DNA from: Chitinophaga sp. H8
GTDB taxonomy: Bacteria; Bacteroidota; Bacteroidia; Chitinophagales; Chitinophagaceae
DNA: 64,000 bases
Reading direction: 5' to 3'
NCBI RefSeq assembly: GCF_040567655.1
Contig: NZ_JBEXAC010000001.1
Location: 806,001 to 870,000 of the forward strand
Part shown: piece by piece, positions 28,519 to 38,050 of the stretch
Position numbering within the stretch: position 1 is the stretch's first letter
Layout: the number at the start of each line of letters is the position of its first letter
Position numbers and translations under genes: made by a program
Notes under the pieces: generated by a model
Told to the model about the DNA's origin: nothing
The model's database searches: none
What the model saw: only the letters and a program-made list of their open reading frames with translations

Positions 28519-29737
28519 ACCATTTTTCCGTTACTAATTTTTCCAGCGCAAAAGGCCCTCTGGCATGTAGTTTTTGTGTAGAAATCCCTATCTCAGCTCC
28601 CAGCCCGAATACACCACCGTCGGTAAAGCGCGTAGACGCATTCACGTACACGGCTGCAGCATCTACTTCCTGTAAAAAACGTTCACTGATAGCGGTGTTT
28701 TCTGATATAATGGCTTCCGAATGTTTGGAAGAAAATACCCGTATATGTTCTAAAGCGGTATCTGCATCCGCTACTATTTTAACGGAGCATTTGAAATCGA
28801 GGAATTCCCGGCCAAAGTCTTCCGGCGTGGCTTTAAACAGGTAAGGATAAGCCGCTTTTTCCAGGATATCAAATGCAACAGGGTCTGCGTATATTTCTAC
28901 CTGGTAGGCCGATAAAGCAGGTACCAGTAGCGGCAGAAAATCATTGGCTACCGGCGCATCTACCAATACCGTATCTAAGGCATTGCATACAGAAGGGCGT
29001 GATACCTTGGCATTGGTGACAATGGCCGCTGCCTGCTGAAGATTGGCTGTTTTTTCCACATAGGTATGACAAACACCAGCACCGGTTTCAATAACAGGTA
29101 CCCTGGAGTTTTCGCGTACATACTCTATTAACTGCTGCGACCCTCTGGGAATGATAATGTCAATATATTTTACAGCGGTCAGCATTTCTGCAATCAGGCT
29201 CCGGTCGGGTGGCAGTAGCTGCACAGCATGCACGGATACATTAAATTCCTTCAGCGCCTCCTGTATAATACCGACCAGGCAGGTATTGGTGAAAAATGCA
29301 TCTGTACCTCCGCGAAGCACGCATACATTACCGGAGCGTATACATAACGCTGCCACATCTATCGTTACATTGGGCCTTGACTCATAGATCACACCCACTA
29401 CTCCCAAAGGCACTGTTTTCTTTTGCACCAGTAGGCCGTTTTTTAGCTTGTTTTCCAGGATCAGCTGGTTGGCCGGATCAGGAAGTCGGGCAATATCATG
29501 GAGGCTGGTACAGAGGTCCTGGATTCTGGCCTCATTGAGCAACAGCCGGTCTTTTTTTGGATCCTGATCAGACATTTGATCAAGGTCCTGCTGATTGGCG
29601 GCAATAATTGCTGTAGTATTAGCTGCCAGCATCACAGCTAGTCTTTCCAGCAGTGCTTGTTTTTGTATATCAGGCAGTGCCTTTACGGATTGTGACGCCC
29701 GTTGTGCCTGTTCCAATAAAGGTTGTATGGATTCCAT
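28490..29737 (-). CDS. proA: Glutamate-5-semialdehyde dehydrogenase (gamma-glutamyl phosphate reductase)
   Basis: This 415-residue enzyme reduces gamma-glutamyl phosphate to glutamate semialdehyde with NADPH, the second step of proline synthesis. The aldehyde-dehydrogenase fold is clear: VPLGVVGVIYESRPNVT, the catalytic-cysteine segment KVSRPSVCNALDT (Cys near 245) and TRFTDGGVFGLGAEIGIST. The length matches E. coli ProA. It follows proB by 25 bp in the same operon. The C-terminus overlaps the convergent GNAT gene slightly. Confidence 0.96.
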   Translation of the reverse strand: MESIQPLLEQAQRASQSVKALPDIQKQALLERLAVMLAANTTAIIAANQQDLDQMSDQDPKKDRLLLNEARIQDLCTSLHDIARLPDPANQLILENKLKNGLLVQKKTVPLGVVGVIYESRPNVTIDVAALCIRSGNVCVLRGGTDAFFTNTCLVGIIQEALKEFNVSVHAVQLLPPDRSLIAEMLTAVKYIDIIIPRGSQQLIEYVRENSRVPVIETGAGVCHTYVEKTANLQQAAAIVTNAKVSRPSVCNALDTVLVDAPVANDFLPLLVPALSAYQVEIYADPVAFDILEKAAYPYLFKATPEDFGREFLDFKCSVKIVADADTALEHIRVFSSKHSEAIISENTAISERFLQEVDAAAVYVNASTRFTDGGVFGLGAEIGISTQKLHARGPFALEKLVTEKWFIHGNGQVR

Positions 29738-29762
29738 TTACCTGTGATTTAAATGTTAGGGA

Positions 29763-30797
29763 TCAGAGCAGCACGATATCATCTGCATGTGCTACTTCTA
29801 CATTCTGGGCCTTGCTGCTGGCAGCAAGTGTATCGGAGGATATTTTAGCCCTGGCTACTGCGATGGCATTATTCTCTTCATCGAGTATTTCAAATACCTC
29901 TCCGCACTCAAATTTCTCCAGCACAGCCTTTACGCCTACTGCCAGCAGGCTGTGGCGTTTTTGCAAGGCATTGTTGGCGCCAGCATCCACCTGCAATCTG
30001 CCTGTCACCAGGCTGCCGCTGGCCAGCCATTTCTTACGGGCGGGCATACTACAGGGCTGCGGCAAACAGAGGGTACCGGTCTTTTCTGCAATAGCATTTA
30101 AAATACCATCTGCTGTCCGGATACCGAAGATCACCACTTTAATACCCATACGGGTAGCAAGCCGGGCAAAAGTAAGCTTGGAAACCATACCGCCTAAGCC
30201 CAGTGCTGATTTCTCTTTGTCTGCCAGGCCCAGGGCCTCTTTATCAATTACATCTATTTGGGGAACTACCTGACCCGATTTATCTAATACGCCTGCAACA
30301 GAGGTGCTGAAGAGCAGGAGAGAGGCGCCAAACCCTACTGCAATGAGGGTAGCCAGTTCATCATTATCAGAAAATTTCAGTTCCAGGCTGCTCACCACGT
30401 CATTTTCATTGGCAATGGGGATAATGTTATTGGCCCATAACTCTTCATAAGTCTTCTTGAGCTGCAAAAACTGATCACGATTGGAAAAATGCTGGCGCTC
30501 GCACAGGCTTTGCGCAATAGAAATGCCATAGGGCGCAAAATATTGGGAATATTTATTCAACAATAAAGGATTGCCAATAGCAGCCGCAGCCTTACGCTCG
30601 CTGATACTTCCGCTGTAATGATGCAGTAGCTTTTTACCTGCTGCCACTGCTCCGGAAGACACCAGTACTACCTGGTAGTTGGCATGTATTGCAGCTACCT
30701 GCCGGGCTATATCCGCCATAACTCCCTCATCCAATTCCCCGTTTTCGCGGGTAATGGAAGCAGTCCCAAATTTTATTACTAATATCGGTTTGTTCAC
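29763..30797 (-). CDS. proB: Glutamate 5-kinase
   Basis: This 344-residue kinase phosphorylates glutamate at the first step of proline synthesis. The amino-acid-kinase domain is visible (VIKFGTASITRENG, VVLVSSGAVAAGKK, IPIANENDVV, GLGGMVSKLTFA), followed by a C-terminal PUA domain (about 265-340), so it is of the long, usually proline-inhibited type, slightly shorter than the E. coli enzyme. The start is GTG at 30797 with GGAG nine bases upstream. It forms an operon with proA. No regulatory element for proline was recognised. Confidence 0.95.
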   Translation of the reverse strand: MNKPILVIKFGTASITRENGELDEGVMADIARQVAAIHANYQVVLVSSGAVAAGKKLLHHYSGSISERKAAAAIGNPLLLNKYSQYFAPYGISIAQSLCERQHFSNRDQFLQLKKTYEELWANNIIPIANENDVVSSLELKFSDNDELATLIAVGFGASLLLFSTSVAGVLDKSGQVVPQIDVIDKEALGLADKEKSALGLGGMVSKLTFARLATRMGIKVVIFGIRTADGILNAIAEKTGTLCLPQPCSMPARKKWLASGSLVTGRLQVDAGANNALQKRHSLLAVGVKAVLEKFECGEVFEILDEENNAIAVARAKISSDTLAASSKAQNVEVAHADDIVLL

Positions 30798-30936
30798 TTC
30801 ATCTCCTTATTTGGAGATAAAAATATTAAAATAGGCCGAGCTTTTTTAGTTGCATTTTATAAACCTATAACAGTGAATAATACCTGGCTCACCGTTTATC
30901 AGTAGCGCTGCTATTCATGATTGCAAAGTTGATTTT

Positions 30937-31788
30937 TTAATTATGTGTTATTACGTAAGCGCCTACTGTTTGTTTATTGCCAGGAAGTGTATTCAAAAAG
31001 ATCGTATATATCTTTCCTGCTTGTAAATCCAGATGCGACAAAGCATCTGAGGCAATCGGAATAATCGTTTGATCTGCTGCTTTTTTAATCACCAGGGTGG
31101 TTATCCCTGCATCAATAGAGAAAAAAGGACCAATGGAAAAGGCATTTAGCTTGTCGCCGGAAAGTACGGCGCCTCCGGCACTGCCATATGCAATGCTGGT
31201 AAATAGCAGATGATCTTTCTCAGGACCTTTTTGTGTGACACTGACGGCAGGTATACCGGCTGCCAGATGTACCAACCGGAGCTTTGTTTTGCCTGCTGCC
31301 GGGGCTTCCAGGTTATCATAAAACAGGATCAGGGTATCCTGGGAGAGATCCTCTTTTTTGCGTGCCGCAAATACGGAATGATAATAGCCCGGTATAGGGC
31401 CATTAGGCCCTCCGGAAGCAGAAAAAGTGGCCTGATTACCAAATTGCCGGGATACTTTATAACTGGTACTGTTGCCCTCCGTAAAATTAATCTGTACGTT
31501 GCCGAAAGTAGCAGGCAAATAGGGGGAGGCCTGGTTGATCTCAACAGGTTTCGTGGTTACCACTGTTGTAAAAGTGAGAAACTGCAGGGAGGCATTGACT
31601 GGCCTGGCATTTACAAAACTCACTTTAGCGCTGAGTGGCGGCCTTTCTGCTGCATTAACATCCAGGTATTCATTTTTGTTACAGGCTGTTAGTAACAGCC
31701 CTGATAAACTGCTGAATAATAAGAGCTTGCTATAACGGATGCCTGTTTTGGCAGGCAGATAGGTGATGATATCGTTGATTTGTTTCAT
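30937..31788 (-). CDS. DUF4397 lipoprotein
   Basis: This 283-residue protein has an N-terminal signal and lipobox (LLTACNKN, Cys36). The rest is beta-rich with the DUF4397 pattern (KLRLVHLAAGIPAVSVT). DUF4397 domains are extracytoplasmic beta-sandwiches of unknown function. It lies 13 bp after the TonB receptor gene and is probably its surface partner, analogous to SusD next to SusC, though unrelated in sequence. It is the last gene of the unit led by the SAM-type leader at 38134-38240. Confidence 0.8.
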   Translation of the reverse strand: MKQINDIITYLPAKTGIRYSKLLLFSSLSGLLLTACNKNEYLDVNAAERPPLSAKVSFVNARPVNASLQFLTFTTVVTTKPVEINQASPYLPATFGNVQINFTEGNSTSYKVSRQFGNQATFSASGGPNGPIPGYYHSVFAARKKEDLSQDTLILFYDNLEAPAAGKTKLRLVHLAAGIPAVSVTQKGPEKDHLLFTSIAYGSAGGAVLSGDKLNAFSIGPFFSIDAGITTLVIKKAADQTIIPIASDALSHLDLQAGKIYTIFLNTLPGNKQTVGAYVITHN

Positions 31789-31801
31789 GGTTCATATAAG
31801 T

Positions 31802-34561
31802 TTAAAAGCGGGCTAATAATCTTGCAAAAGGTTGAATGCCGGCGCTGCCATTCTGAATACCCACTACTGTCGGATTTCTCAGCCCTGAGATTATCGGACT
31901 GGAATAGTCGCCCAGCACGTTAAATACATTGTTTACGCCTAGTGTTACCTGTATTTCAGGCGTGATGCGGTAACCAGCAGAGATATCCGTTACCCATATG
32001 GCATGTAGTTTTTGAAAGTAATAATCAGGTTGGGGGAAAGTGGCATTCTGTGCAGTGGCTGTCGTAACTGATCCAAAATATACCGTACGTAACAGGTAGT
32101 TAAACCGGCGTCCGTTATACAATGCCTGGAGCGTAATCTTTTGCCGGGGGATGTTAGTCGTTACCCGGGCCTTTTCTGCTTCACTGAAAATAACATAACG
32201 GTATTTCTCCAGCTCTTTAGGGGTATTGACCTGGGTAACCTCATTTTTTACAAAATTACCTCCGGCGATGAAATGGATACTACCGGTACGTATGGGTATC
32301 TTGTAACTGCCGGTAAATTCTATTCCTTTGGTGCTTGTACTGAAAGCATTGTAGAAGAATTTCGCCTGTGTGGTACCTGTTTGTAAAAGGAGATTCCTTA
32401 CTTCTGCCGGCAGGTTAGCATCTGTAGCGGAGAAATTGCCGGTGTTGCCTACCCGGTTGTCGATGTCTATCAGGTAGGCATCAACGGTCAGTTCCACATT
32501 GGCAGCTGGCTGGGAAGTGAGGCCGGCCGTATAGCCACGCGACTTTTCCGGCCTGAGCAACGGAATACCAAGGGCACGTGTAGCTGCACTTTTATTAGAG
32601 GCCGTTACCTGATCAATTGCCCTGCCTTGCTGAAAGCTGGTAGAGGTTTCCGTATAATAGAACTGTGCCAGGTCTGGCGCCCGGAAACCGGAGTTGACTG
32701 CTCCTCTGATCCCCAGCCATTTTGCAAAGCTGTACCGGGTGGCGATTTTTCCGGTGGTAACGTTGCCAAAGTCTGAAAAGTTTTCAGCACGTACCGCCGC
32801 AGATACCAGCCAGTTTTTAGTGATATTGGCTTCTATATCCACATAACCTGCTACAATAGCACGGTTTACATTTACTTCATTGCCCGGACGAAACCCCGCG
32901 TGGATTTGCGACCCCGGAGAAAGTCCGTTCAATGCAAGAAAACCTGCATCAGACTGATAGGGAATGCCTGCGGCTGAGGTATCTATTTTGTAAATGGGAC
33001 GCAGGTCGGCTTTAATATAGGAAGCCTCTTCTCCTGCAATGATCTGGTACGTTTCTACACGGTATTGTCCGCCAAAAGCCACATTTACGCCATGAAGTGT
33101 CTTGTCGAAGTAACGGCTGAAATCCAGGCTGGCGGTGTTCTGGGAGGCATTGTACTTTCCGGCGTCAAAGGTAGTGGGACTCTTTAATCCCAGGCTGGCG
33201 TTCAATGAATTGGAGATGACGTTACCAAAATTATTTTTGCCATATACGTTGGAAAGGTCTACCTGCCAGCGGCCAATTTTTCCGCGTATGCCAAGGGCCA
33301 GCGATTTATCTGTAATGTCATTGTCCATAGCAGGTAAAAAGCCGTCCGGATAAAGAAAGGAATTATTCCGTTCCGTCCATCCCGGTAAGCGGTATACTGC
33401 GGTAAACTGGGAATTACGATGACTGATCCCTCCAAAGGCATATATTTCAAAGTCTGCTTTAACTGGTACCACTGCATTGAAAAACAGCAAAGCATCTTTA
33501 GCTTTATTAGAGCCACCGCCACGTTGATCAAAATGATGCCGGTCTATTCCTCTTGCCTTCAGGATGGCTTCGTCTATTTCGCGGGTATAGATTGCATCGT
33601 AAGGCCTGGTATTAGCTCCGCCGCCATATATCGGTCCGTTATAAAGACCCGCATCATCGCGGCCGGGCTGCAGTGATATTGCCTGGGTAGCAAATTCTGC
33701 AGTAGTATTCAGGTACCCGCCATTGTTTCCGATTTTTACACCGTAATTGGCGCTGGTACGCGTGCTTAATCCATCTCCCCGTCGGCGGGTACTGGCAGTA
33801 CTACTTACTGTCAGCTCATCTGTCTTTTTCCGGAGCACAATATTGATCACACCAGCAATGGCATCAGAACCGTATTGCGCTGCTGCGCCATCCCTTAATA
33901 TTTCTATACGCTCTATGGCACCTGCAGGAATAGCATTCAGATCGTAACCGGTAGCGCCATTACCTAATCCACCCCAGTTTACATTGGAACTTTTATGCCT
34001 TCTTTTACCATTTACCAGTACTAATAACTGATCTACTCCCAGCCCTTTTAATTGTACCAGATTGAGTGCTGAACCGGCATCACCGGCGTTGCTACCATTT
34101 ACGGAATGAAAGGAAGGTGATACATACTGCAATAACTGTGTAATACTGGTTTGTGGGGCTGTTTCCTGTAATGTCCTGATATCTATAATGTCTACCGGTA
34201 CCGGAGAATTGAGCTTGGTGCGGTTAGCACTGCGAGACCCCACAATCTGTACTTCACTGAGGGCCTTACTGTTTTCCTGTAAGGATACAGAGAGTCTTTT
34301 GTTATTACCGGTAATGACCTCCTGGGAATGGTATCCGATAAAGGAGAAAATAAGCACACTATCCTTAGGGGCATTTAATTGGAAGGTGCCATCATTACGG
34401 GAGCTTACTCCCTGCCCCGTACCTTTTACTACGATCGAAACACCAGCCAGTGGTGTATTGTCCCGTGCAGATACTACCACACCGGTGATAACCTTTTCCT
34501 GTGCAATAGCTGGTATGATGAATAATAGCGTATAAAAAAGGAGGTGTATTTTTTGTTTCAT
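31802..34561 (-). CDS. TonB-dependent outer-membrane receptor
   Basis: This 919-residue receptor has a signal peptide (MKQKIHLLFYTLLFIIPAIAQ), a carboxypeptidase-regulatory-like domain (ITGVVVSARDNTPLAGVSIVVKG), a plug beginning ALSEVQIVGSRSANRT and a 22-strand-type barrel (GIRGAVNSGFRAPDLAQFYYTET, VTLGVNNVFNVLGDYSS). It has no STN domain and lacks SusC-specific features, so it is a classical rather than SusC-type transporter. It is 70 bp from the peroxidase gene and directly before the DUF4397 gene. The substrate is unknown; the SAM-type leader of the unit suggests a sulfur compound or another nutrient linked to methionine status (inference). Confidence 0.92.
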   Translation of the reverse strand: MKQKIHLLFYTLLFIIPAIAQEKVITGVVVSARDNTPLAGVSIVVKGTGQGVSSRNDGTFQLNAPKDSVLIFSFIGYHSQEVITGNNKRLSVSLQENSKALSEVQIVGSRSANRTKLNSPVPVDIIDIRTLQETAPQTSITQLLQYVSPSFHSVNGSNAGDAGSALNLVQLKGLGVDQLLVLVNGKRRHKSSNVNWGGLGNGATGYDLNAIPAGAIERIEILRDGAAAQYGSDAIAGVINIVLRKKTDELTVSSTASTRRRGDGLSTRTSANYGVKIGNNGGYLNTTAEFATQAISLQPGRDDAGLYNGPIYGGGANTRPYDAIYTREIDEAILKARGIDRHHFDQRGGGSNKAKDALLFFNAVVPVKADFEIYAFGGISHRNSQFTAVYRLPGWTERNNSFLYPDGFLPAMDNDITDKSLALGIRGKIGRWQVDLSNVYGKNNFGNVISNSLNASLGLKSPTTFDAGKYNASQNTASLDFSRYFDKTLHGVNVAFGGQYRVETYQIIAGEEASYIKADLRPIYKIDTSAAGIPYQSDAGFLALNGLSPGSQIHAGFRPGNEVNVNRAIVAGYVDIEANITKNWLVSAAVRAENFSDFGNVTTGKIATRYSFAKWLGIRGAVNSGFRAPDLAQFYYTETSTSFQQGRAIDQVTASNKSAATRALGIPLLRPEKSRGYTAGLTSQPAANVELTVDAYLIDIDNRVGNTGNFSATDANLPAEVRNLLLQTGTTQAKFFYNAFSTSTKGIEFTGSYKIPIRTGSIHFIAGGNFVKNEVTQVNTPKELEKYRYVIFSEAEKARVTTNIPRQKITLQALYNGRRFNYLLRTVYFGSVTTATAQNATFPQPDYYFQKLHAIWVTDISAGYRITPEIQVTLGVNNVFNVLGDYSSPIISGLRNPTVVGIQNGSAGIQPFARLLARF

Positions 34562-34631
34562 GTGTATCTTTTTTAGAGCTGCTAGCTATGAGCAATGATG
34601 TTTTGTTGGCAATGCCTGATGTTTCCTGGGT

Positions 34632-35609
34632 TTAATGAGCGACCCTCTTCACAAAACGGTCATCTGTAAGTGCTACCAGGAATGCTTCCAGATCACTGAC
34701 TTCCTGCTCACTGAGATTTAGTGGTGCATTAAGTGACAGGTCGCGGTTAATGCCATCATGAACAACTACATCCGGTTTATTGTAATATGCAATCACTTCC
34801 CGGAGTGTTTTAAACATGCCATTATGCATGTATGGTGCTGTAACAGCTACATTCCTTAAGCCGGGTACCTTAAAAAAGCCCATGTGTGCAGTATCCCTGG
34901 TGGCATCAAATCTGCCTGCATCCAGTAGGTTTTTACCATTATACAAACCGATGTTTTTAAAGCGGTCTGCGGTAAAATCTTCACCGGAATGACAGTTGTT
35001 ACAGTTGGCCTTACCAATAAACAATAACCTGCCCCGGATGGCTTCGGGGGACATCGCATGATCGTCCCCGTTGATATACCTGTCATACGGACTGTTGGCA
35101 GTTTCCAGGGTACGTTCAAATGCTGCAATAGCTTGGAGCAGGTTCTTTTCTGTAACGGGGGTATTGAATACCTGCCGGAAAGCTTGCTGGTAAACTACAT
35201 CTGCATTGAGCCGGTCAACTGCTTCCTGTATAGGTAAGCCCATCTCTGCAGGAGAAATGATAGGTTGTAATGCCTGTTCTTCCAGGGTAGCTGCCCTGCC
35301 ATCCCAGAAATAGTTAGGCCTGCCGGATAAATTGGTAATAGCAGGTGTGTTGCGGGTAGTGGGTGTACCATTAATTCCCTTACTGAAGGCAACCGTATCT
35401 GCAAAAGCATATTGCGGCAAATGACAGGAGGCACAGCTGAGCGTTTTGTCTTTAGAGAGGATGTTGTCAAAAAACAATTGTTCTCCCAACTGAGCTTTGG
35501 TAACCGGCGTATTGTTGTTCCGGCTTGTTTGAAAACCTGCCAATAGTGTGGCTATTGATAGGCCACCCAGCAATAGAAATATCATTCTTCTTATGATCAT
35601 GCTTAGCAA
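34632..35609 (-). CDS. Di-haem cytochrome c peroxidase (MauG/CcpA family)
   Basis: This 325-residue exported protein has an N-terminal membrane or signal helix (MIFLLLGGLSIATLLAGF). Two haem c sites are visible, C59-A-S-C62-H63 and C203-N-N-C206-H207, as in periplasmic bacterial cytochrome c peroxidases, which reduce H2O2 with electrons from cytochromes. The motif RGRLLFIGKANCNNCH and the sequence MHNGMFKTLREVIAYYN near the C-terminus are family hallmarks. A Met four codons in (MIIRRM) is an alternative start. It belongs to the unit downstream of the SAM-type leader. Confidence 0.93.
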   Translation of the reverse strand: MLSMIIRRMIFLLLGGLSIATLLAGFQTSRNNNTPVTKAQLGEQLFFDNILSKDKTLSCASCHLPQYAFADTVAFSKGINGTPTTRNTPAITNLSGRPNYFWDGRAATLEEQALQPIISPAEMGLPIQEAVDRLNADVVYQQAFRQVFNTPVTEKNLLQAIAAFERTLETANSPYDRYINGDDHAMSPEAIRGRLLFIGKANCNNCHSGEDFTADRFKNIGLYNGKNLLDAGRFDATRDTAHMGFFKVPGLRNVAVTAPYMHNGMFKTLREVIAYYNKPDVVVHDGINRDLSLNAPLNLSEQEVSDLEAFLVALTDDRFVKRVAH

Positions 35610-35642
35610 TGGTTGATGAGTTCAGGCAATACGATTCCTGTT

Positions 35643-35767
35643 AAAGGCTTTGCAGCCTTTTAGGGCAGGTATATCCTGCCTGTTAAACAGGATGTAAAAT
35701 GGAAGTTGCTTCAGGGGGATTCCGGATGTGTTAGCATATCCCCTGGAATGATATGTTACTCCAGGGG
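35643..35767 (-). repeat. Cluster of three stem-loops between yceI and the peroxidase gene
   Basis: Three hairpins occur in the 203-bp gap: AAAGGCT/AGCCTTT (35643-35660), GGCAGG/CCTGCC (35664-35680) and CCCCTGGA/TCCAGGGG (35740-35767). None has a clear U-tract on the minus strand. They may modulate read-through or mRNA stability between genes of one unit. Confidence 0.4.
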
Positions 35768-35812
35768 TATGATAACAACCTGCTTAGATAATGGTTGGTT
35801 TTTATACAGTGT

Positions 35813-36463
35813 TTATTGTGCGCTTGCTACCAGTACAACATCCAGGTCAAAATCGTCATAGATAACTTTGTCGCCCAGGTTCTCAAAAAAGCTTTTTGAA
35901 CGGAATTTGATATCGTATTTGGTACGGTCTATTTTAATATTCGCTTTTGCGGAAAGTTTGTTGTTGGCCACAGCAATAGTTGCCGGAAAAGTGATGTTGT
36001 TGGTAATACCTTTAATCGTAAGCTTACCGGCAACGTCGTATTTTCCCGTACCTTTTGCAGTAACACCGGTGATAGTGAATTCGGCAACAGGAAATTTTTC
36101 TACGGAGAAAAAGTCATCACTTTTCAGATGGGTAAGCAATTTACTCCTGGTTTCCGGGTCTGTAATATCTGTATTGGTAATAGTGCGGGTATCCAGGGTA
36201 AAGGTGCCGCTTTTAAGGGCATTGTTTTCTACCTGTAATGTACCTCCGTTGATGTTGATGTTACCGGAGTGTTCGCCGGTCACTTTTTTGCCTGTCCACG
36301 TAAGTTTGCTCTGCTGGTTGTTTACCAGGAAAGTAGTGATTTTAGCAGGAGCGGGATTGTTAACGGTGCTTTTATGTGCAGCTGGTTGCCGGGATATCTG
36401 AACGGTAAAAGCCATTAAAACAAATATTACAGCAATCAGGGCAAGAGAATTTAAGCGTTGCAT
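35813..36463 (-). CDS. YceI-family periplasmic protein
   Basis: This 216-residue protein has a signal peptide (MQRLNSLALIAVIFVLMAFT). The mature part is the YceI lipocalin-like barrel (SKLTWTGKKVTGEHSGNI, FSVEKFPVAEFTITGV, GKLTIKGITNNITFPATI, ILFRS-like end). YceI proteins bind isoprenoid-type lipids, and members are acid- or stress-induced in other bacteria. The role here is unknown. It lies between the TlpA-like and peroxidase genes, separated by structured spacers. Confidence 0.92.
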   Translation of the reverse strand: MQRLNSLALIAVIFVLMAFTVQISRQPAAHKSTVNNPAPAKITTFLVNNQQSKLTWTGKKVTGEHSGNININGGTLQVENNALKSGTFTLDTRTITNTDITDPETRSKLLTHLKSDDFFSVEKFPVAEFTITGVTAKGTGKYDVAGKLTIKGITNNITFPATIAVANNKLSAKANIKIDRTKYDIKFRSKSFFENLGDKVIYDDFDLDVVLVASAQ

Positions 36464-36525
36464 ATATGGTATTGTTAGCTGGTGGTGATATAAATATTAT
36501 CGAATGAATGTTGGTGTTGCTAGTA

Positions 36526-36555
36526 CCTGTAAGGCTATCGGAACAGCCTTACAGG
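36526..36555 (-). repeat. Perfect 11-bp stem-loop between tlpA-like and yceI genes
   Basis: CCTGTAAGGCT (36526-36536) pairs perfectly with AGCCTTACAGG (36545-36555) around an 8-nt loop. No T-run follows on either strand. It resembles the U-less hairpin at 10027-10060 in position and may set the relative expression of the two genes. Confidence 0.5.
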
Positions 36556-36600
36556 ATTTGGAAAAAGGAAACTACCAGACAGATCAGGGGCGCTTTCGCA

Positions 36601-37896
36601 TTAATGTCCATTGCTGGCCACTACTGTTTTTTCTGCAGGTATGGGTTCTGCCAGCAGCGCATCCAGATCTTTATTCCATTTGGCTACATATTCTTTATAA
36701 TAGGTGCCGGTAACTTCTCCGGTATAGCCCGTATGGATCTGACGTACTTCTCCCTTGCGGTCAATAATGATCGTGGTTGGAAACGCCATCATACGGTTGA
36801 GCGCGGGGAGCTTTTCTGAAGCCACTTTCTTATCAGCAATACCGCCAAACAAAATATCATATTCTATATTGTATTTTTCTTTCAGTTTACCCAAGGTGTA
36901 ACGGGCATATTCCAGATCATCCTTTTGTTCAAACCCAATGGCAATGGCTTCTACGCCACGGTCTTTGTTTTTATGAAACCAGGGCGCCAGGAAGGAGGTC
37001 TGATCGGTACAGTTAGGGCACCAGGTACCTATGATTTCCACAATGACTACTTTTCCCTGATACTTTTCATCACTGAGAGATACATTATTCCCATTCAGGT
37101 CGGGTAAAGTGAAGTCAAGTTTTTTATACCCTTCTTTGAGGTAGGTAAGTTTGTAGGGATCAGGAAGTTCGGCAGCAGCATTTTTTTCACCATCAAATTT
37201 GATATTGTTGTAAATACCCAGGCTTAATTCCCCTGAAAGGGATTTATCATCATTAATCTTTCCTTTAATATAGATGGGGCTGGGGCCGGTAAAGCCGGAT
37301 AATACAAATTCGTCTCCCTGTACCGTACCTTCCAGTTCACGGCTGTCGCCTACCACAGACAGGATCACCCCGGTGAGCTTATTACCATTTTGTTTTAATA
37401 ACCCTATTCTGTTTGGAGTGGCTTCTTTACTATATATTTTCAGGTCCCATTTACCAGACAGGTCATACGCAGGCGGGTTGGCTGTGCCTGGTTCAGCAAA
37501 GCGGTAAGACTTGCCATACTCTGCGGTGAAAGGCAATGCATTGCCCCGGAAGTTGGGCACCAGGCTGCGGTATTCCCCTGTGATTTTTCCATCAGATGCT
37601 ATCCTGGCTACCAGTGCGGCATCATATGTATTCATTTTAATGAAGAGTGAATCATCACCAATGCGCTTTACATGGAACTCATCCCGACGGGATCCGTTCA
37701 GCAGGGTAAATACAGCATGCTCAGGATCTTTCCCTTTTAATTCAAAATTAAAGGGAACTTCAGATTCACTAATGGTAAATACCCCACGCCAGATACCTTC
37801 TTTTATAAAGGGCTTTTTGGGGGAAGCCAGTGCGGCGGTACTCCATACGGAAGCAGCCAGCAGGCTTGCTACAGCAAGACGGTTACTAATTTTCAT
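36601..37896 (-). CDS. TlpA/ResA-family thiol-disulfide redox protein with a long N-terminal domain
   Basis: This 431-residue exported protein has a signal peptide (MKISNRLAVASLLAASVWSTAALA). The C-terminal thioredoxin fold begins near 262 (FTLPDLNGNNVSLSDEKYQGKVVIVEI) and carries the redox pair Cys293-Pro-Asn-Cys296. The ~230-residue N-terminal beta-rich region precedes it, as in many Bacteroidota TlpA proteins. Such proteins reduce periplasmic disulfides, for instance during cytochrome c maturation, which fits the di-haem peroxidase gene downstream. It is the first large gene after the SAM-type leader. Confidence 0.92.
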   Translation of the reverse strand: MKISNRLAVASLLAASVWSTAALASPKKPFIKEGIWRGVFTISESEVPFNFELKGKDPEHAVFTLLNGSRRDEFHVKRIGDDSLFIKMNTYDAALVARIASDGKITGEYRSLVPNFRGNALPFTAEYGKSYRFAEPGTANPPAYDLSGKWDLKIYSKEATPNRIGLLKQNGNKLTGVILSVVGDSRELEGTVQGDEFVLSGFTGPSPIYIKGKINDDKSLSGELSLGIYNNIKFDGEKNAAAELPDPYKLTYLKEGYKKLDFTLPDLNGNNVSLSDEKYQGKVVIVEIIGTWCPNCTDQTSFLAPWFHKNKDRGVEAIAIGFEQKDDLEYARYTLGKLKEKYNIEYDILFGGIADKKVASEKLPALNRMMAFPTTIIIDRKGEVRQIHTGYTGEVTGTYYKEYVAKWNKDLDALLAEPIPAEKTVVASNGH

Positions 37897-37932
37897 AGTT
37901 GATTTTTTAATTGGATTAAATGACTTTGGTTT

Positions 37933-38016
37933 TCAGGGGAGTAGATTGTGGCCATAGCTACTCCGTTCATTCCTGATGCGGAATGGCAAATAGATAGGAC
38001 ACAAGCATTCCTGCAT
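37933..38016 (-). CDS. Possible 27-residue open frame (doubtful)
   Basis: A 27-codon frame (start MQECLCPIY) lies between the Cys-rich mini-ORF and the TlpA-like gene. It has two cysteines at the start but no other support. It is listed because it is co-directional and fills the leader. Chance is the likeliest explanation. Confidence 0.15.
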   Translation of the reverse strand: MQECLCPIYLPFRIRNERSSYGHNLLP

Positions 38017-38050
38017 GCTCACACATCCTGAATAAACGGAGAAAGGCTTT

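Noticed and set aside
29653..30273. 206-residue plus-strand frame over proA/proB
   Set aside because: It spans two well-supported genes on the opposite strand and has no recognisable domain.
35868..36401. 177-residue plus-strand frame over yceI
   Set aside because: Antisense to a clear YceI gene, with no domain or start signal.
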